The translations under genes and the position numbers were made by a program. The notes under the pieces were generated by a model, which did no database searches, was not told the DNA's origin, and saw only the letters and a program-made list of their open reading frames with translations. A DNA stretch of 64,000 bases, taken from assembly GCA_001443495.1 (NCBI GenBank), contig LDXR01000012.1, forward strand, positions 1-64,000, given 5' to 3'. Shown here piece after piece: positions 52,801-61,065 of the stretch (its first letter is position 1; every line of letters begins with the position of its first letter). This DNA comes from a candidate division NC10 bacterium CSP1-5. Lineage in GTDB: Bacteria; Methylomirabilota; Methylomirabilia; Methylomirabilales; CSP1-5.

Positions 52801-53330
52801 AAGAGCTCAAGCAGTCCCTCGGGGGGAAGCTCAAGCTGGCCTTGAAGGATGGGAAGATGCGGGGTTTCACCGTCGTGGCCAACATTTTGCGGATCCTCAA
52901 TCTGACCCCGGACCCCGTGAAAGGGGTTCCCTACGATTCCCTCAGGGCGAGCTTCGAGCTGAAGCAGGGGGTTTTGGAGACCCAAAATCTCACGTTCGTC
53001 TCGGACACGATCAAGATCGGCGGCGTCGGCACCATCGACCTGGGGCGCAAAGAAGTCGATATGCTCCTCGCGGTGCAGCCGCTGCGCACAGTGGATAAGG
53101 TGATCAATGCCATGAAGCTGAGCAGGATCCCGGTCCTCGGCCGCCTCCTCTTCGGGAAGGAGCGGAGTGTGCTCGTGGTCGCCATCAAGGTCGAGGGGCC
53201 GCTGGATAAGCCCGAGGTCGCTCCCGTGGCCGAGGAGTCCCTCGGACGGGGGATATTCGGCATCTTCCGTCGCCTGTTCGAACTGCCGGGGGAGCTGGCC
53301 CCCGACCGCAAGTCCAGCACTTCGAAGTGA
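49815..53330 (+). CDS. AsmA/TamB/YhdP-like giant envelope protein
   Basis: The 1171-residue protein belongs to the AsmA-like superfamily that bridges inner and outer membrane for lipid transport. It has one membrane helix near the N-terminus (LLFGLFLSLTLVDAGLHLAL, residues 18-37), then about 1,000 residues of beta-rich groove repeats. The C-terminal DUF3971/AsmA2-type part has YDSLRASFELKQGVLETQN near 1040 and VDMLLAVQPLRTVDKVINAM near 1085. It directly follows the mla genes, supporting a joint role in phospholipid movement. YhdP, TamB and AsmA subtypes cannot be told apart with confidence. Confidence 0.88.
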   Translation: MRLGQRRHVRGGLQIAARLLFGLFLSLTLVDAGLHLALSTERVQQLLRRRVEGVLSYELGRQARVGTIALSPFLNFLELRQVTVTGPGGAADVQVDRVRLYPDLRRLLGRELVVRTVVLLRPVIDLPEGSPSGPGTPEVVLRIQYLLALPVVRLEIRQGQLTVGRDGRIGSAEGLHVDLWRENGEVRGDLRIAEGVLRLSEEPVRWGPLQATLALEEHDLVVTLEIRLESGALGAIGRVRDVFRAPRLALDVGGQLPFPLHFPSPGTIQLAGQLTGSPQDPRFHGVVHLEGGPWPDLGITLLGDREGIRSQGVRFLAVPSDVSGGFELRWKDLSYAAEIQGRGLDLKLFRVPGLGRLPVAGKVTLEGLAAGRGLTAAGMTGQATFRVTSLRRRGQLGGGGTVEGYVKARGGRLSLERLQVDLPPNRLIMQGSLGKELHLEVSGKAPRVDLIGHLLGAGDVGGKGEVAGQVTGPAGAPTFRGILTWDAPRLLGVDLHRIRGAVLVAERTIASPQLVVTRGKSTGIIRLRMTLPEEEKALDLEQDLRIEAEGQVHGALQDFVSLFVRGEIPATGQLAFDGSISGVPHRLEGLGRVLIKDAVLWGEPWQTVETDLKLEPDRLRFEGARLLRGGEQVSGSGLLRFGDLGVSFRLATPRLSLEGFRLFAGAGVTGQMLLEVEGEGNIDHPTIRGDYHLTALRYGTVPLGVGRGRLLLQDQKMTARLALPNQGYSILGRLQAISPYSYEVQASMKEAELALLFALTGSPLLQGGTGTGSGTAAVGGDLAPQRLTKLALDLHAPSLRIRGHTFHTAEPLRIDLREEALTISSVAVTGKTGWLNARGRVAFGGAVDVGVHGKIPLALALYYPGIIGGGTGTGEFDVKASGLWKAPRYTGWIKMAGGGFRLLDHPEPFQGMAGQVNFEDQKIHMPALVGSWAGGKVNVSGIASRGQETGWRWAFDLLLDEARGERVFVRSETDKRSVTGETSLWGTVTAGGSRWEELKQSLGGKLKLALKDGKMRGFTVVANILRILNLTPDPVKGVPYDSLRASFELKQGVLETQNLTFVSDTIKIGGVGTIDLGRKEVDMLLAVQPLRTVDKVINAMKLSRIPVLGRLLFGKERSVLVVAIKVEGPLDKPEVAPVAEESLGRGIFGIFRRLFELPGELAPDRKSSTSK

Positions 53331-53344
53331 CTCGGTCGCCGAGA

Positions 53345-53373
53345 TTGACCCGCCCAAGGTTTTTTGGTACCTT
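53345..53373 (+). promoter_or_regulatory. possible promoter of rfaE2-mfd-surA
   Basis: TTGACC (53345-53350) and TACCTT (53368-53373) are 17 bp apart. It lies about 100 bp upstream of rfaE2. Confidence 0.5.
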
Positions 53374-53473
53374 CATCCCTCCCGCGCTCTGGTAAACTAG
53401 CTACAGGCGACGTGCGTCCGTGCTTCTTTCGGGGTGCATCGGATTCTTGGAGCGTGCGGTGACCGAGGGCGAA

Positions 53474-53965
53474 ATGCCGGCGGGGTATGCGGGAAAGCTC
53501 AAGGCGCTCGAGGAGCTCGTGCCCATCGTACGCGACCTCCGGCGGCAGGGGAAGCGGGTGGTCTTCACCAACGGGTGCTTTGACCTGCTGCACCACGGTC
53601 ACGTCCGGTACCTGGATCAGGCCAAGGGCTTGGGGGACGTGCTCGTCGTGGCCATCAACAGTGATGCCTCGGTCCGCGCGCTGAAAGGACCCGATCGACC
53701 CGTGATGTCTCACGCCGAGCGATCCGAGGTGATCGCCGCCCTGGCCGCGGTCGATTATGTCTTGATCTTCGAAGAGCTCGACCCGGAGAAGCTGATTCGG
53801 GCGCTCGAGCCGGACCTCCTGGTGAAGGGGGGGGATTGGCCGGTGGATCAGGTGGTCGGCCGACAGATTGTCGAAGGTCGGGGGGGGCGAGTCTGTACCC
53901 TCCCCCTTGTGGAGGGGGCATCGAGCAGCCGGCTCCTCCGCCGTATCCGGGAAGGTAAGGGATGA
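53474..53965 (+). CDS. rfaE2: D-glycero-beta-D-manno-heptose 1-phosphate adenylyltransferase (RfaE2)
   Basis: The 163-residue nucleotidyltransferase makes ADP-heptose, a precursor of the LPS inner core. The motifs are TNGCFDLLHHGHVRYL (HxGH) near residue 33 and the C-terminal EGASSSRLLRRIREG. ATG 53474 gives the normal length, and GTG 53459 is another possible start. It overlaps mfd by four bases. HldE is a fused form in other bacteria; here the kinase part is separate and not in the window. Confidence 0.94.
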   Translation: MPAGYAGKLKALEELVPIVRDLRRQGKRVVFTNGCFDLLHHGHVRYLDQAKGLGDVLVVAINSDASVRALKGPDRPVMSHAERSEVIAALAAVDYVLIFEELDPEKLIRALEPDLLVKGGDWPVDQVVGRQIVEGRGGRVCTLPLVEGASSSRLLRRIREGKG

Positions 53966-56900
53966 TCACGGGACGACTTGCCGATGTTCAGGTGCCCGGG
54001 CTTCAGGAGGGGCTGCCGGATCTGATCGGAGACGGTGGCGCGCTCAGCCTGTGCGGCCTCTGGGGGGGTGCCCGCGCGCTGGTGGTGGCGGAGGTGGCTC
54101 GGGCACTGCGGCGTCCACTGGTGGTGGTGAGCACGACGCTCAGGGAGGCCGAGGAGCTCACGGCGGATCTTCGCTTCTTCCTCGATCGAGACCGCGTGCA
54201 CCTCTTTCCGGAGCCCGAGGTCCCCCCATTTCAACCGGTCTCGCCCCCCCTCGAAGTCCGCGCAGAGCGGATGCAGCGTCTCCGCGAACTGCGGGACGAG
54301 GCGCTGAAGGCGCTCGTCCTACCTCTCCATGCCCTCTTTCGTCGCCTCCTTCCCCCCGACGCGCTCGATGGAGCCACCCTGCACCTCTATCCCCACCGAA
54401 TCGTCCCTCCCGAGCAGGTGGTCGAGGTGCTCGAGATCGGCGGCTATCGGTCGGTCCCCCAAGTTGAGGAGGCGGGCGAGTACAGCCGCCGGGGAGGGAT
54501 CCTGGATATCGGCCTTCCCCATCTCTCGCATCCGGTCCGCATTGAGTTCTTTGGGGATGAGATCGAGTCGATCCGGACCTTTGCTGTCGCGACACAACGC
54601 TCGCTGTCTGGGCCTGAGCGCGTCGGGGGGTCGGACCCCCGACGACCTGACGGGGTGACCGTCCTTCCCCTTTCGGAGATTCTCTTGAGCCAGGAGGCTC
54701 GAGGGCTCGCGCGAGAGCGAACGATGGAGAAGGACACTCCGCTCCTGCGGGAGGCGGTCGAGGCGGGGCGGCTCGGGCCGGGGCTCGAGCGGTATCTCCC
54801 CTACTTCTATCGACGGACCGTGCCCCTGTGGGAGTATTTTGCCCATGGGACGATTCTCGTCTGGGACGATCCGGATCAGCTCACGGCTGCGGGTGGGATG
54901 ATGGGCGGGTTGCTCACAGAGGAGTACGCACGACAACAGTCGGAAGACCTTCCGTCGCTCACGGCGACCCACGTGCAGTGGACCGAGATTCACGCGGCGC
55001 TGGGGTCCGGGCCCCGGATCAATCTGCATCCGTTCGGACCGGCCCCGGGGCACGAGGGTGCACCGCTCGTCTTTGAGACCGCACAGATCCCGTCCTACCA
55101 GGGCCGGTTCGGCCCCCTGGTGCGTGATCTCGACATCTGGCGGCGGGAGGGCCGCGCCATCACCCTCGTGGCCAAGGGATGGGCCCAGGCCGAGCGACTC
55201 TCAGAGGTCCTCCGCCAGCACGACCTCGGGGCGAGCCTCAGCGAGGGGCCGCCCGTCGCCGGAGGGATCCAGATCCGGGAAGGTGGACTCAGCGCCGGCT
55301 TTCACTTTGCACCGCTCAGACAGACATATCTCACGGAGGCCGAGATCTTCGGCCCGCGCCGGGCGGTGGCGGTCCGCCGGACGAAGATCCGCGAGGCCCG
55401 ACCCTTCGCGGGATTCGAAGATGTGAAGCTGGGTGAGGTGGTGGTGCACATGGATCACGGCATTGGCCGGTTTCATGGCCTGCGGCGGCTGACCACGGGC
55501 GAGATGGAGGGGGATTACCTTCTCTTGGAATATGCGGGCGGCGATAAGCTGTACGTGCCGGTGGACAAGCTACGCCTCGTTCAGCGCTACGTCGGCGCCG
55601 ACGGCGCCGCAGGCGGCCCCCCCCTCGATCGTTTGGGATCGACGTCGTGGGCGCGGGCGAAGGAGCGGGTGCGGGCCTCCGTTCGCGAGATGGCGGGAGA
55701 GCTGCTCCGGCTCTACGCCGCCCGGCAGGTAGCCGCAGGTTATGCCTTTGCTGCCGATACCCCTTGGCAGCGGGAGTTCGAAGCGGCCTTTCCCTTCGAC
55801 GAGACACCGGATCAAGTCACGGCCATCCAGGCCATCAAAGCCGATATGGAGCGGCCACAGCCCATGGACCGCCTCATTTGCGGCGATGTCGGCTACGGAA
55901 AGACCGAGGTGGCCATGCGGGCCGCGTTCAAGGCGGTGATGGACGGCACGCAGGTCGCCGTTCTCGTTCCCACGACCGTGTTAGCGCTGCAGCACTTCCA
56001 GTCGTTCTCGGATCGCTTTGCTCCCTTTCCGATCGTGGTGGAGATGCTCTCCCGGTTCCGCACGCGGGGAGAACAGCAGAAGGTCCTGCGCGGGCTGCGG
56101 GACGGGACCGTCGATGTGGTCATCGGCACCCACCGGCTCTTGCAGACGGACGTCCGGTTCCGCGAGCTGGGGCTCCTCGTCGTGGACGAAGAGCAGCGCT
56201 TTGGGGTGGGCGCCAAGGAGCGGCTGAAACAGTTCCGCACCGAAGTCGACGTGCTCACCCTCACCGCCACCCCGATTCCCCGGACCCTCCACATGGCGAT
56301 GCTGGGGGTCCGGGATATCTCGACCATTGAGACCCCGCCCGAGGATCGGCTGAGCATTCGCACCACCGTCACCCGCTTCGACGCCGAGGTGATCCGCCGG
56401 GCCGTCGAGGAAGAGATCGGCCGAGGCGGGCAGGTCTTCTTCGTCCACAACCGGGTGGAGAGCATTCATACGGTGGCGCGATTCCTGAAGCGCCTCCTCC
56501 CCCACGTGAAGATCGCCGTGGCCCATGGTCAGATGACCGAGGAGGCGCTGGAGCGGGTCATGTGCGACTTTTACGCCAGGCGGTACCAACTCCTCTGCTC
56601 GACGGCCATCATCGAGTCGGGCCTCGACATCCCGACGGCCAATACCATCATCATCAATCGGGCGGATCGCTTTGGCCTGGCCCAGCTCTATCAACTCCGG
56701 GGCCGGGTCGGTCGGGACCGGTTCCGCGCGCATGCCTACCTCCTCATCCCGCGAGAGGAAGCCCTGAATGAAAGCGCCCGGAAGCGGCTGCAGGTCATCG
56801 CCGAGTTGACGGAACTCGGATCCGGCTTCAAGATTGCCGCGAGGGACCTGGAGATCCGGGGGACCGGCAATCTCCTCGGGCCCGAGCAGCACGGGCACAT

Positions 56901-57447
56901 CAATGCGGTGGGGTTTGACCTCTACTGTCAGCTGATCCAGGAGACGGTCCGGGAACTCAAGGGGGCGGAGCAGGAAGAACTCGTGGATCCGGTCCTGCGG
57001 CTTCCCATCGCGGCATCCATTCCCGAAACGTACGTGTCGGATGCCGCGGTCCGGCTGTCCCTGTACCGGCGCCTCTCGGTCGTCACCGCGTCCGCCGAGC
57101 GCGAGGAGTTCGCGGGGGAGCTCCAGGACCGGTTTGGCCCGCTCCCACCCCCGGTGGAGCATCTGTTGGCCGTCGTCAGACTGAAGGCGGCGGCCCGGTC
57201 TCTGCGCATCAGGGAGATCGATGCCCGCCGCGAGGTCGTGCGGATCGCCTTCAGTGGAGCGGCTGTCGTCCCCCCGGAGCGGGTCGTCGTCCTGCTCCGG
57301 GCGATGGGGGGCGCGCTCCGGTATGTGCCGGAGGATGCCTTGGAGCTTTCCTGTGAGGGGGCCCCGGCGCTCGACCGCCTTGTTAAAATCCAGGCCCTGC
57401 TGGACCAGTTGGGGGAGCCATGCGGACGGACTGCGGGAGGGTCGTGA
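53962..57447 (+). CDS. mfd: transcription-repair coupling factor Mfd
   Basis: Mfd releases stalled RNA polymerase and recruits UvrA. The 1161-residue protein has all parts. There is a UvrB-like N-terminal region, and the RNA-polymerase-binding domain around EVVVHMDHGIGRFHGL near 490. The helicase motifs are GDVGYGKTEVAMRAAF (Walker A) near 636, DEEQRFG (DEEQ box) near 736 and motif VI-like QLRGRVGRDRF near 912. The C-terminal domain ends normally. The start ATG overlaps rfaE2, and the stop overlaps the SurA-like gene (TGATG). Confidence 0.97.
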   Translation: MITGRLADVQVPGLQEGLPDLIGDGGALSLCGLWGGARALVVAEVARALRRPLVVVSTTLREAEELTADLRFFLDRDRVHLFPEPEVPPFQPVSPPLEVRAERMQRLRELRDEALKALVLPLHALFRRLLPPDALDGATLHLYPHRIVPPEQVVEVLEIGGYRSVPQVEEAGEYSRRGGILDIGLPHLSHPVRIEFFGDEIESIRTFAVATQRSLSGPERVGGSDPRRPDGVTVLPLSEILLSQEARGLARERTMEKDTPLLREAVEAGRLGPGLERYLPYFYRRTVPLWEYFAHGTILVWDDPDQLTAAGGMMGGLLTEEYARQQSEDLPSLTATHVQWTEIHAALGSGPRINLHPFGPAPGHEGAPLVFETAQIPSYQGRFGPLVRDLDIWRREGRAITLVAKGWAQAERLSEVLRQHDLGASLSEGPPVAGGIQIREGGLSAGFHFAPLRQTYLTEAEIFGPRRAVAVRRTKIREARPFAGFEDVKLGEVVVHMDHGIGRFHGLRRLTTGEMEGDYLLLEYAGGDKLYVPVDKLRLVQRYVGADGAAGGPPLDRLGSTSWARAKERVRASVREMAGELLRLYAARQVAAGYAFAADTPWQREFEAAFPFDETPDQVTAIQAIKADMERPQPMDRLICGDVGYGKTEVAMRAAFKAVMDGTQVAVLVPTTVLALQHFQSFSDRFAPFPIVVEMLSRFRTRGEQQKVLRGLRDGTVDVVIGTHRLLQTDVRFRELGLLVVDEEQRFGVGAKERLKQFRTEVDVLTLTATPIPRTLHMAMLGVRDISTIETPPEDRLSIRTTVTRFDAEVIRRAVEEEIGRGGQVFFVHNRVESIHTVARFLKRLLPHVKIAVAHGQMTEEALERVMCDFYARRYQLLCSTAIIESGLDIPTANTIIINRADRFGLAQLYQLRGRVGRDRFRAHAYLLIPREEALNESARKRLQVIAELTELGSGFKIAARDLEIRGTGNLLGPEQHGHINAVGFDLYCQLIQETVRELKGAEQEELVDPVLRLPIAASIPETYVSDAAVRLSLYRRLSVVTASAEREEFAGELQDRFGPLPPPVEHLLAVVRLKAAARSLRIREIDARREVVRIAFSGAAVVPPERVVVLLRAMGGALRYVPEDALELSCEGAPALDRLVKIQALLDQLGEPCGRTAGGS

Positions 57448-58424
57448 TGCGTCGATACCGAATGATACTGCTCCCTGCACTCCTCCTCGGGGGACAGGTG
57501 GCCGCGGCGGGGCAGACGGTCCTCGTCGATAGGGTGGTGGCCTTGGTGAACGACGAGGTGATTACCCTGAGCGAGATTCAGAAGGAGGGGAAGCCTTTCA
57601 TTCAGCGGATCCGCGAGGAGCTGGGCGAGGACACCCGCGCGAGACAGATGCAGATTACTCAGCGACAGATCCTCGATGCCCTGATCCTTCGCCGGTTACA
57701 GCTCCAAGAGGCGAAGAAGGAAAAGGTCGTCGTGGAGCAGTCCGAGGTGACGGCGGCCGTAGAACAGATCAAGAAGGAGAATGGACTCACCACCAGTGCC
57801 CAGTTCACCGAGGCCCTCGCGCGGGAGAATCTCACCCCGGAGGAGTTCAGAACCAGGGTGTGGGAACAGCTCGCGGTGGATCGCCTGATCACCCGGAAGG
57901 TGCGCACCAGCGTCGTCGTGTCCGACGAGGAGGTGGCGCGGTATTCCCAGACGCGGGCCGGGGGGTCTCAGCAGCCCCCGTCTGTGCGGATCCGGCATAT
58001 CCTCATCGGGATCCCCGAGGAGCCTTCCTCCGAGGACGTGGCGCGCGCCCGGACACGGGCCGCGGAGGCGTCGGAACGGATCAGGGGTGGGGAGGACTTT
58101 GGGAGAGTCGCCGCGGAGTACTCCGACGGCGCGGCGGCCTCAGAAGGTGGTCACGTGGGGATCATCCGACAGGGAGACATGGATTCCGCTCTGGAGACGG
58201 TCGCCTTCTCGCTCAAGCCAGGGGGCGTCAGCGACATTATCCAGACCGCGGGTGGCTTCCATATCATCAAGGTCGAGGAGCGGATGGCCGGCGATACCCC
58301 GAGCGCCGAAGCCCGTGAGCAGATCCGCCAGCGCGTGTTCCTCGAAAAGCTCAGGCAACGCCTGGATGCATATCTGGCTGAGCTCAAACAGAAGGCCTAT
58401 ATCCAGGTCCGCTTCGACCAGTAG
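57447..58424 (+). CDS. SurA-like periplasmic peptidyl-prolyl isomerase/chaperone
   Basis: The 325-residue protein has a signal peptide (LLPALLLGGQVAAAG near residue 8). A SurA N-terminal domain with VDRVVALVNDEVITLSEI near 28 follows, and then one parvulin PPIase domain with RHILIGIPEE near 188 and YSDGAAASEGGHVGII near 232. It is similar to SurA but has one parvulin domain rather than two. It would fold outer-membrane proteins, consistent with the envelope genes around it. The start overlaps the mfd stop by one base. Confidence 0.93.
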   Translation: MRRYRMILLPALLLGGQVAAAGQTVLVDRVVALVNDEVITLSEIQKEGKPFIQRIREELGEDTRARQMQITQRQILDALILRRLQLQEAKKEKVVVEQSEVTAAVEQIKKENGLTTSAQFTEALARENLTPEEFRTRVWEQLAVDRLITRKVRTSVVVSDEEVARYSQTRAGGSQQPPSVRIRHILIGIPEEPSSEDVARARTRAAEASERIRGGEDFGRVAAEYSDGAAASEGGHVGIIRQGDMDSALETVAFSLKPGGVSDIIQTAGGFHIIKVEERMAGDTPSAEAREQIRQRVFLEKLRQRLDAYLAELKQKAYIQVRFDQ

Positions 58425-58521
58425 TTCAGTTCAGGGTTGATAGTTCATGGTTCATGGTGGGGAGAGGGTCTTTCAGGCCTTGATCCGTCGACTCTGAACT
58501 ATGAACTCTGAACCATGAACT
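58424..58521. repeat. inverted degenerate-tandem element, theme GAACCATGAAC
   Basis: The left arm (58424-58458) has GTTCAGTTCAGGGTTGATAG and TTCATGGTTCATGG units. The right arm (58490-58521) has the complementary sense, GACTCTGAACTATGAACTCTGAACC. The core is about 30 bp. It sits between the convergent surA-like and tsaD genes and could terminate both. Confidence 0.8.
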
Positions 58522-58523
58522 TC

Positions 58524-59528
58524 TTAGCAGAGGGGGAGGTCGGCAGCGGCATTGAGGTCAAGCGGTGCCACCTCGCCTCGGCCGAGGCGGTAGGACCCGG
58601 CGGCGGCGATCATGGCGGCGTTGTCGGTGCAGAGCTCGGGCCGGGGCCAGTACACTTCCAGGTTTTCGCGGTTCGCCCTTCTCGCCAGGTGTTGTCTGAG
58701 CGTTTGGTTGCATGCCACCCCGCCCGTCAAGAGGATCCGCGATGCCCCGACACGTTGCGCGGCCTTGATGGCGTTGCGCGTGAGGACGTCCACGACCGCC
58801 TGCTGGAAGCTGGCCGCGATGTCCGCCACGAGCTGGGGGCTCAGGGAAGAGGAGTCAAGATAGTGAATCACCGCGGTCTTGAGGCCGCTGAAGCTGAAGT
58901 CTAGCGATCCATGGCGGAGGATCGGCCGCGGAAGGGGGACCGCTCTCGGATCTCCACGCAGCGCCGCCTGCTCGATGTGGGGGCCCCCGGGGTAGGGGAG
59001 ACCGAGAATCTTCGCGACCTTGTCAAAGGCCTCTCCGGCCGCGTCATCTCGTGTACAGCCCAACAGGTGGTAGGTCCCGGGGCTTTCGGTGTGGTAGAGG
59101 TGCGTGTGGCCCCCCGACGCCACCAGGGCCACATAGGGGGGCTCGAGGTGCGGGTGGTCGAGGAGACCCGCGTACAGATGTCCCTCAATGTGATTGACCG
59201 CCACCAGCGGCTTTCCGAGGGTGTAGGCCAACGCCTTGGCCGCGGAGACCCCCACGAGGAGAGACCCGACCAGGCCGGGGCCGACCGTGACGGCGAGCCC
59301 GGTAAGGTCACCGAACTCTATGCCGGCCTCGTGGACCGCCAGTCGGATGACCGGGCCGATCGTCTCCAGATGGCGACGGGAGGCCAGCTCTGGCACGATC
59401 CCACCGTAGGGGGCATGCACCTTTGCCTGGGATGCCACGATGCTGGACCGGATCTTGTGCCCGCCTTCCAGCACCGCCGCCGCGGTCTCATCACACGATG
59501 TCTCGATGCCCAGAACCAGCTCACCCAT
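58524..59528 (-). CDS. tsaD: tRNA N6-adenosine threonylcarbamoyltransferase TsaD
   Basis: TsaD (with TsaB and TsaE) makes t6A37 in tRNAs. The 334-residue ASKHA-fold protein has the metal site HIEGHLYA (HxxxH) near residue 110 and ASGGHTHLY near 136. The N-terminal MGELVLGIETSCDETAAAV is diagnostic. Partners tsaB/tsaE are not in the window. It is separated from ctpA by repeat DNA. Confidence 0.97.
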   Translation of the reverse strand: MGELVLGIETSCDETAAAVLEGGHKIRSSIVASQAKVHAPYGGIVPELASRRHLETIGPVIRLAVHEAGIEFGDLTGLAVTVGPGLVGSLLVGVSAAKALAYTLGKPLVAVNHIEGHLYAGLLDHPHLEPPYVALVASGGHTHLYHTESPGTYHLLGCTRDDAAGEAFDKVAKILGLPYPGGPHIEQAALRGDPRAVPLPRPILRHGSLDFSFSGLKTAVIHYLDSSSLSPQLVADIAASFQQAVVDVLTRNAIKAAQRVGASRILLTGGVACNQTLRQHLARRANRENLEVYWPRPELCTDNAAMIAAAGSYRLGRGEVAPLDLNAAADLPLC

Positions 59529-59533
59529 AGACG

Positions 59534-59643
59534 ACGCTAGGAGGCTGGAATGCTAGGATGCTAGTAGGCTAGGACGCGCTGAGCAGGGTGCTACCATCCT
59601 GGTTTCTGGGCATACTAGCCTCATAGCGTTCCAGCATTCTAGC
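59534..59643. repeat. inverted degenerate-tandem element, theme GCTAGNATGCT
   Basis: The left arm (59534-59573) has GGCTGGAATGCTAGGATGCTAG units. The right arm (59613-59643) has ACTAGCCTCATAGCGTTCCAGC, the reverse-complement sense. The core is about 39 bp. It is the second copy of the theme seen inside the mla operon at 48.6 kb. Confidence 0.8.
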
Positions 59644-59648
59644 AGGGG

Positions 59649-60947
59649 TTAGCCGGACGCCATCTTTCCTCCCGGGACCCGTTCGTAGATCAGGATCGCC
59701 TTGAGGACCTCCACGGCGCGGCCGAGTTGCGGGTCGTTCTTGGGGTCGGGGGCGCTCCGGCCTAACGGCCGGGACGGATCCCCTTCCTGTTCGCCGATGG
59801 TCTCCTGCCGCCGGTCCTTTGTTGGGCCCTCGGTCTTGGTGGGCGTCGGTGGTTTGGGAGGCTCGACGACGATGTCCGGAGTGAGGCCGGCGCCATCGAT
59901 GGCACGCTTATTGGGGGTGAAGTATTTGGCGGTGGTGAGCCTGAGCCCGGAGCCATCGTTCAGCGGAATCACGGTCTGCACCGTCCCCTTGCCAAAGGTC
60001 TGGGTCCCCACCACGACCGCCCGCTGGTGGTCCTGGAGCGCTCCCGCGACGATCTCGGAGGCGCTGGCGGAGCCTTTGTTCACCAGCACCACCATGGGGA
60101 AGTCCTGGGGATTGTCATGTTGGTCCACAAAACTCAGATTCTGACTCTTCGCCCGCCCCTCCGTATAGACGATGGGCTTGCCCTTCTCCAGGAAGAGATC
60201 CGTGATCTGCACCGCCTGCGTCAGGAGCCCTCCGGGGTTGTTCCTCAGATCGAGGATGAGGCCGCGCATCCCCTTCTCCTTGAGGGCCTTAAGCTCGTCC
60301 TGCAGATCCCGGCCGGTCCGTTCCTGGAAGGAGATCAGTCGGACGTACCCGATCCCCTCCCCGAGGACCGACGTGCGCACGCTGTGCACTTCGATGATGT
60401 CGCGGGTGACGGCGACGTCAAAGGGGTCCTGCCCCTCGCGGAGGATCGTGATGGTCACCGGGGTTCCCTTGGGTCCCCGGAGCTTGCGCACCGCATCGAC
60501 GAGCGTCATGTCCTTGGTCGGGGCGGCGTCGATGCGGATGATGCGATCGCCGGCGACGATCCCGGCCCGGTCCGCCGGGGTCCCCTCGATGGGGGCGACC
60601 ACGGTGAGATACCGCTCTCGGACCGTAATCTCAATCCCGAGCCCGCCGAAGCTCCCCTGGGTCTCGATCTGCATCTCCCTGTAGAGCTCGGGCGGCATGA
60701 AAGAGCTGTGGGGGTCTAACGACTCCAGCATGCCCCGAATCGCCCCGAAGATCAGCTCCCTGGAGTTGGTCGATTCGACGTAGTTTTGCCGCACCAGCGT
60801 GAGGACCTCGGAGAAGACCTTGAGCGTGTCGTAGGTGTCATCCGTCGCCACGACCCGGTGGTGAACACCGCTGGTGACGATCACCACCGTCAACAATGCC
60901 AGTACCAGCACAACCCTGATCCGCCGTGTCAACTTCCCGGAGACCAT
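59649..60947 (-). CDS. ctpA: C-terminal processing protease CtpA (S41)
   Basis: The 432-residue protein has an N-terminal membrane helix (RVVLVLALLTVVIVTSGV near residue 9), a PDZ domain (about 95-180, with TPADRAGIVAGDRIIRID) and the S41 protease part. The catalytic Ser is in NKGSASASEIVAGAL near 299, and the Lys is in GTQTFGKGTVQT near 324. I prefer ATG 60947, since GAGGAGGTCC sits upstream; an ATG at 60971 is also open. It is followed on the minus strand by tsaD and preceded by envC. Confidence 0.95.
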   Translation of the reverse strand: MVSGKLTRRIRVVLVLALLTVVIVTSGVHHRVVATDDTYDTLKVFSEVLTLVRQNYVESTNSRELIFGAIRGMLESLDPHSSFMPPELYREMQIETQGSFGGLGIEITVRERYLTVVAPIEGTPADRAGIVAGDRIIRIDAAPTKDMTLVDAVRKLRGPKGTPVTITILREGQDPFDVAVTRDIIEVHSVRTSVLGEGIGYVRLISFQERTGRDLQDELKALKEKGMRGLILDLRNNPGGLLTQAVQITDLFLEKGKPIVYTEGRAKSQNLSFVDQHDNPQDFPMVVLVNKGSASASEIVAGALQDHQRAVVVGTQTFGKGTVQTVIPLNDGSGLRLTTAKYFTPNKRAIDGAGLTPDIVVEPPKPPTPTKTEGPTKDRRQETIGEQEGDPSRPLGRSAPDPKNDPQLGRAVEVLKAILIYERVPGGKMASG

Positions 60948-61065
60948 CGTTGGGACCTCCTCTGCGCCCATGTCGCTCTGTACCTGGGTTTAGCCCTCGG
61001 AAAGACAAAGATCGGAAAGACACAGAGCAGTATACCACAGGAGTATGGCCCCTCAGGGGAAAATT

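Noticed and set aside
51744-53357. A 537-codon antisense frame over the AsmA-like gene
   Set aside because: It is His/Arg/Gly/Pro-rich without motifs and is explained by the sense gene.
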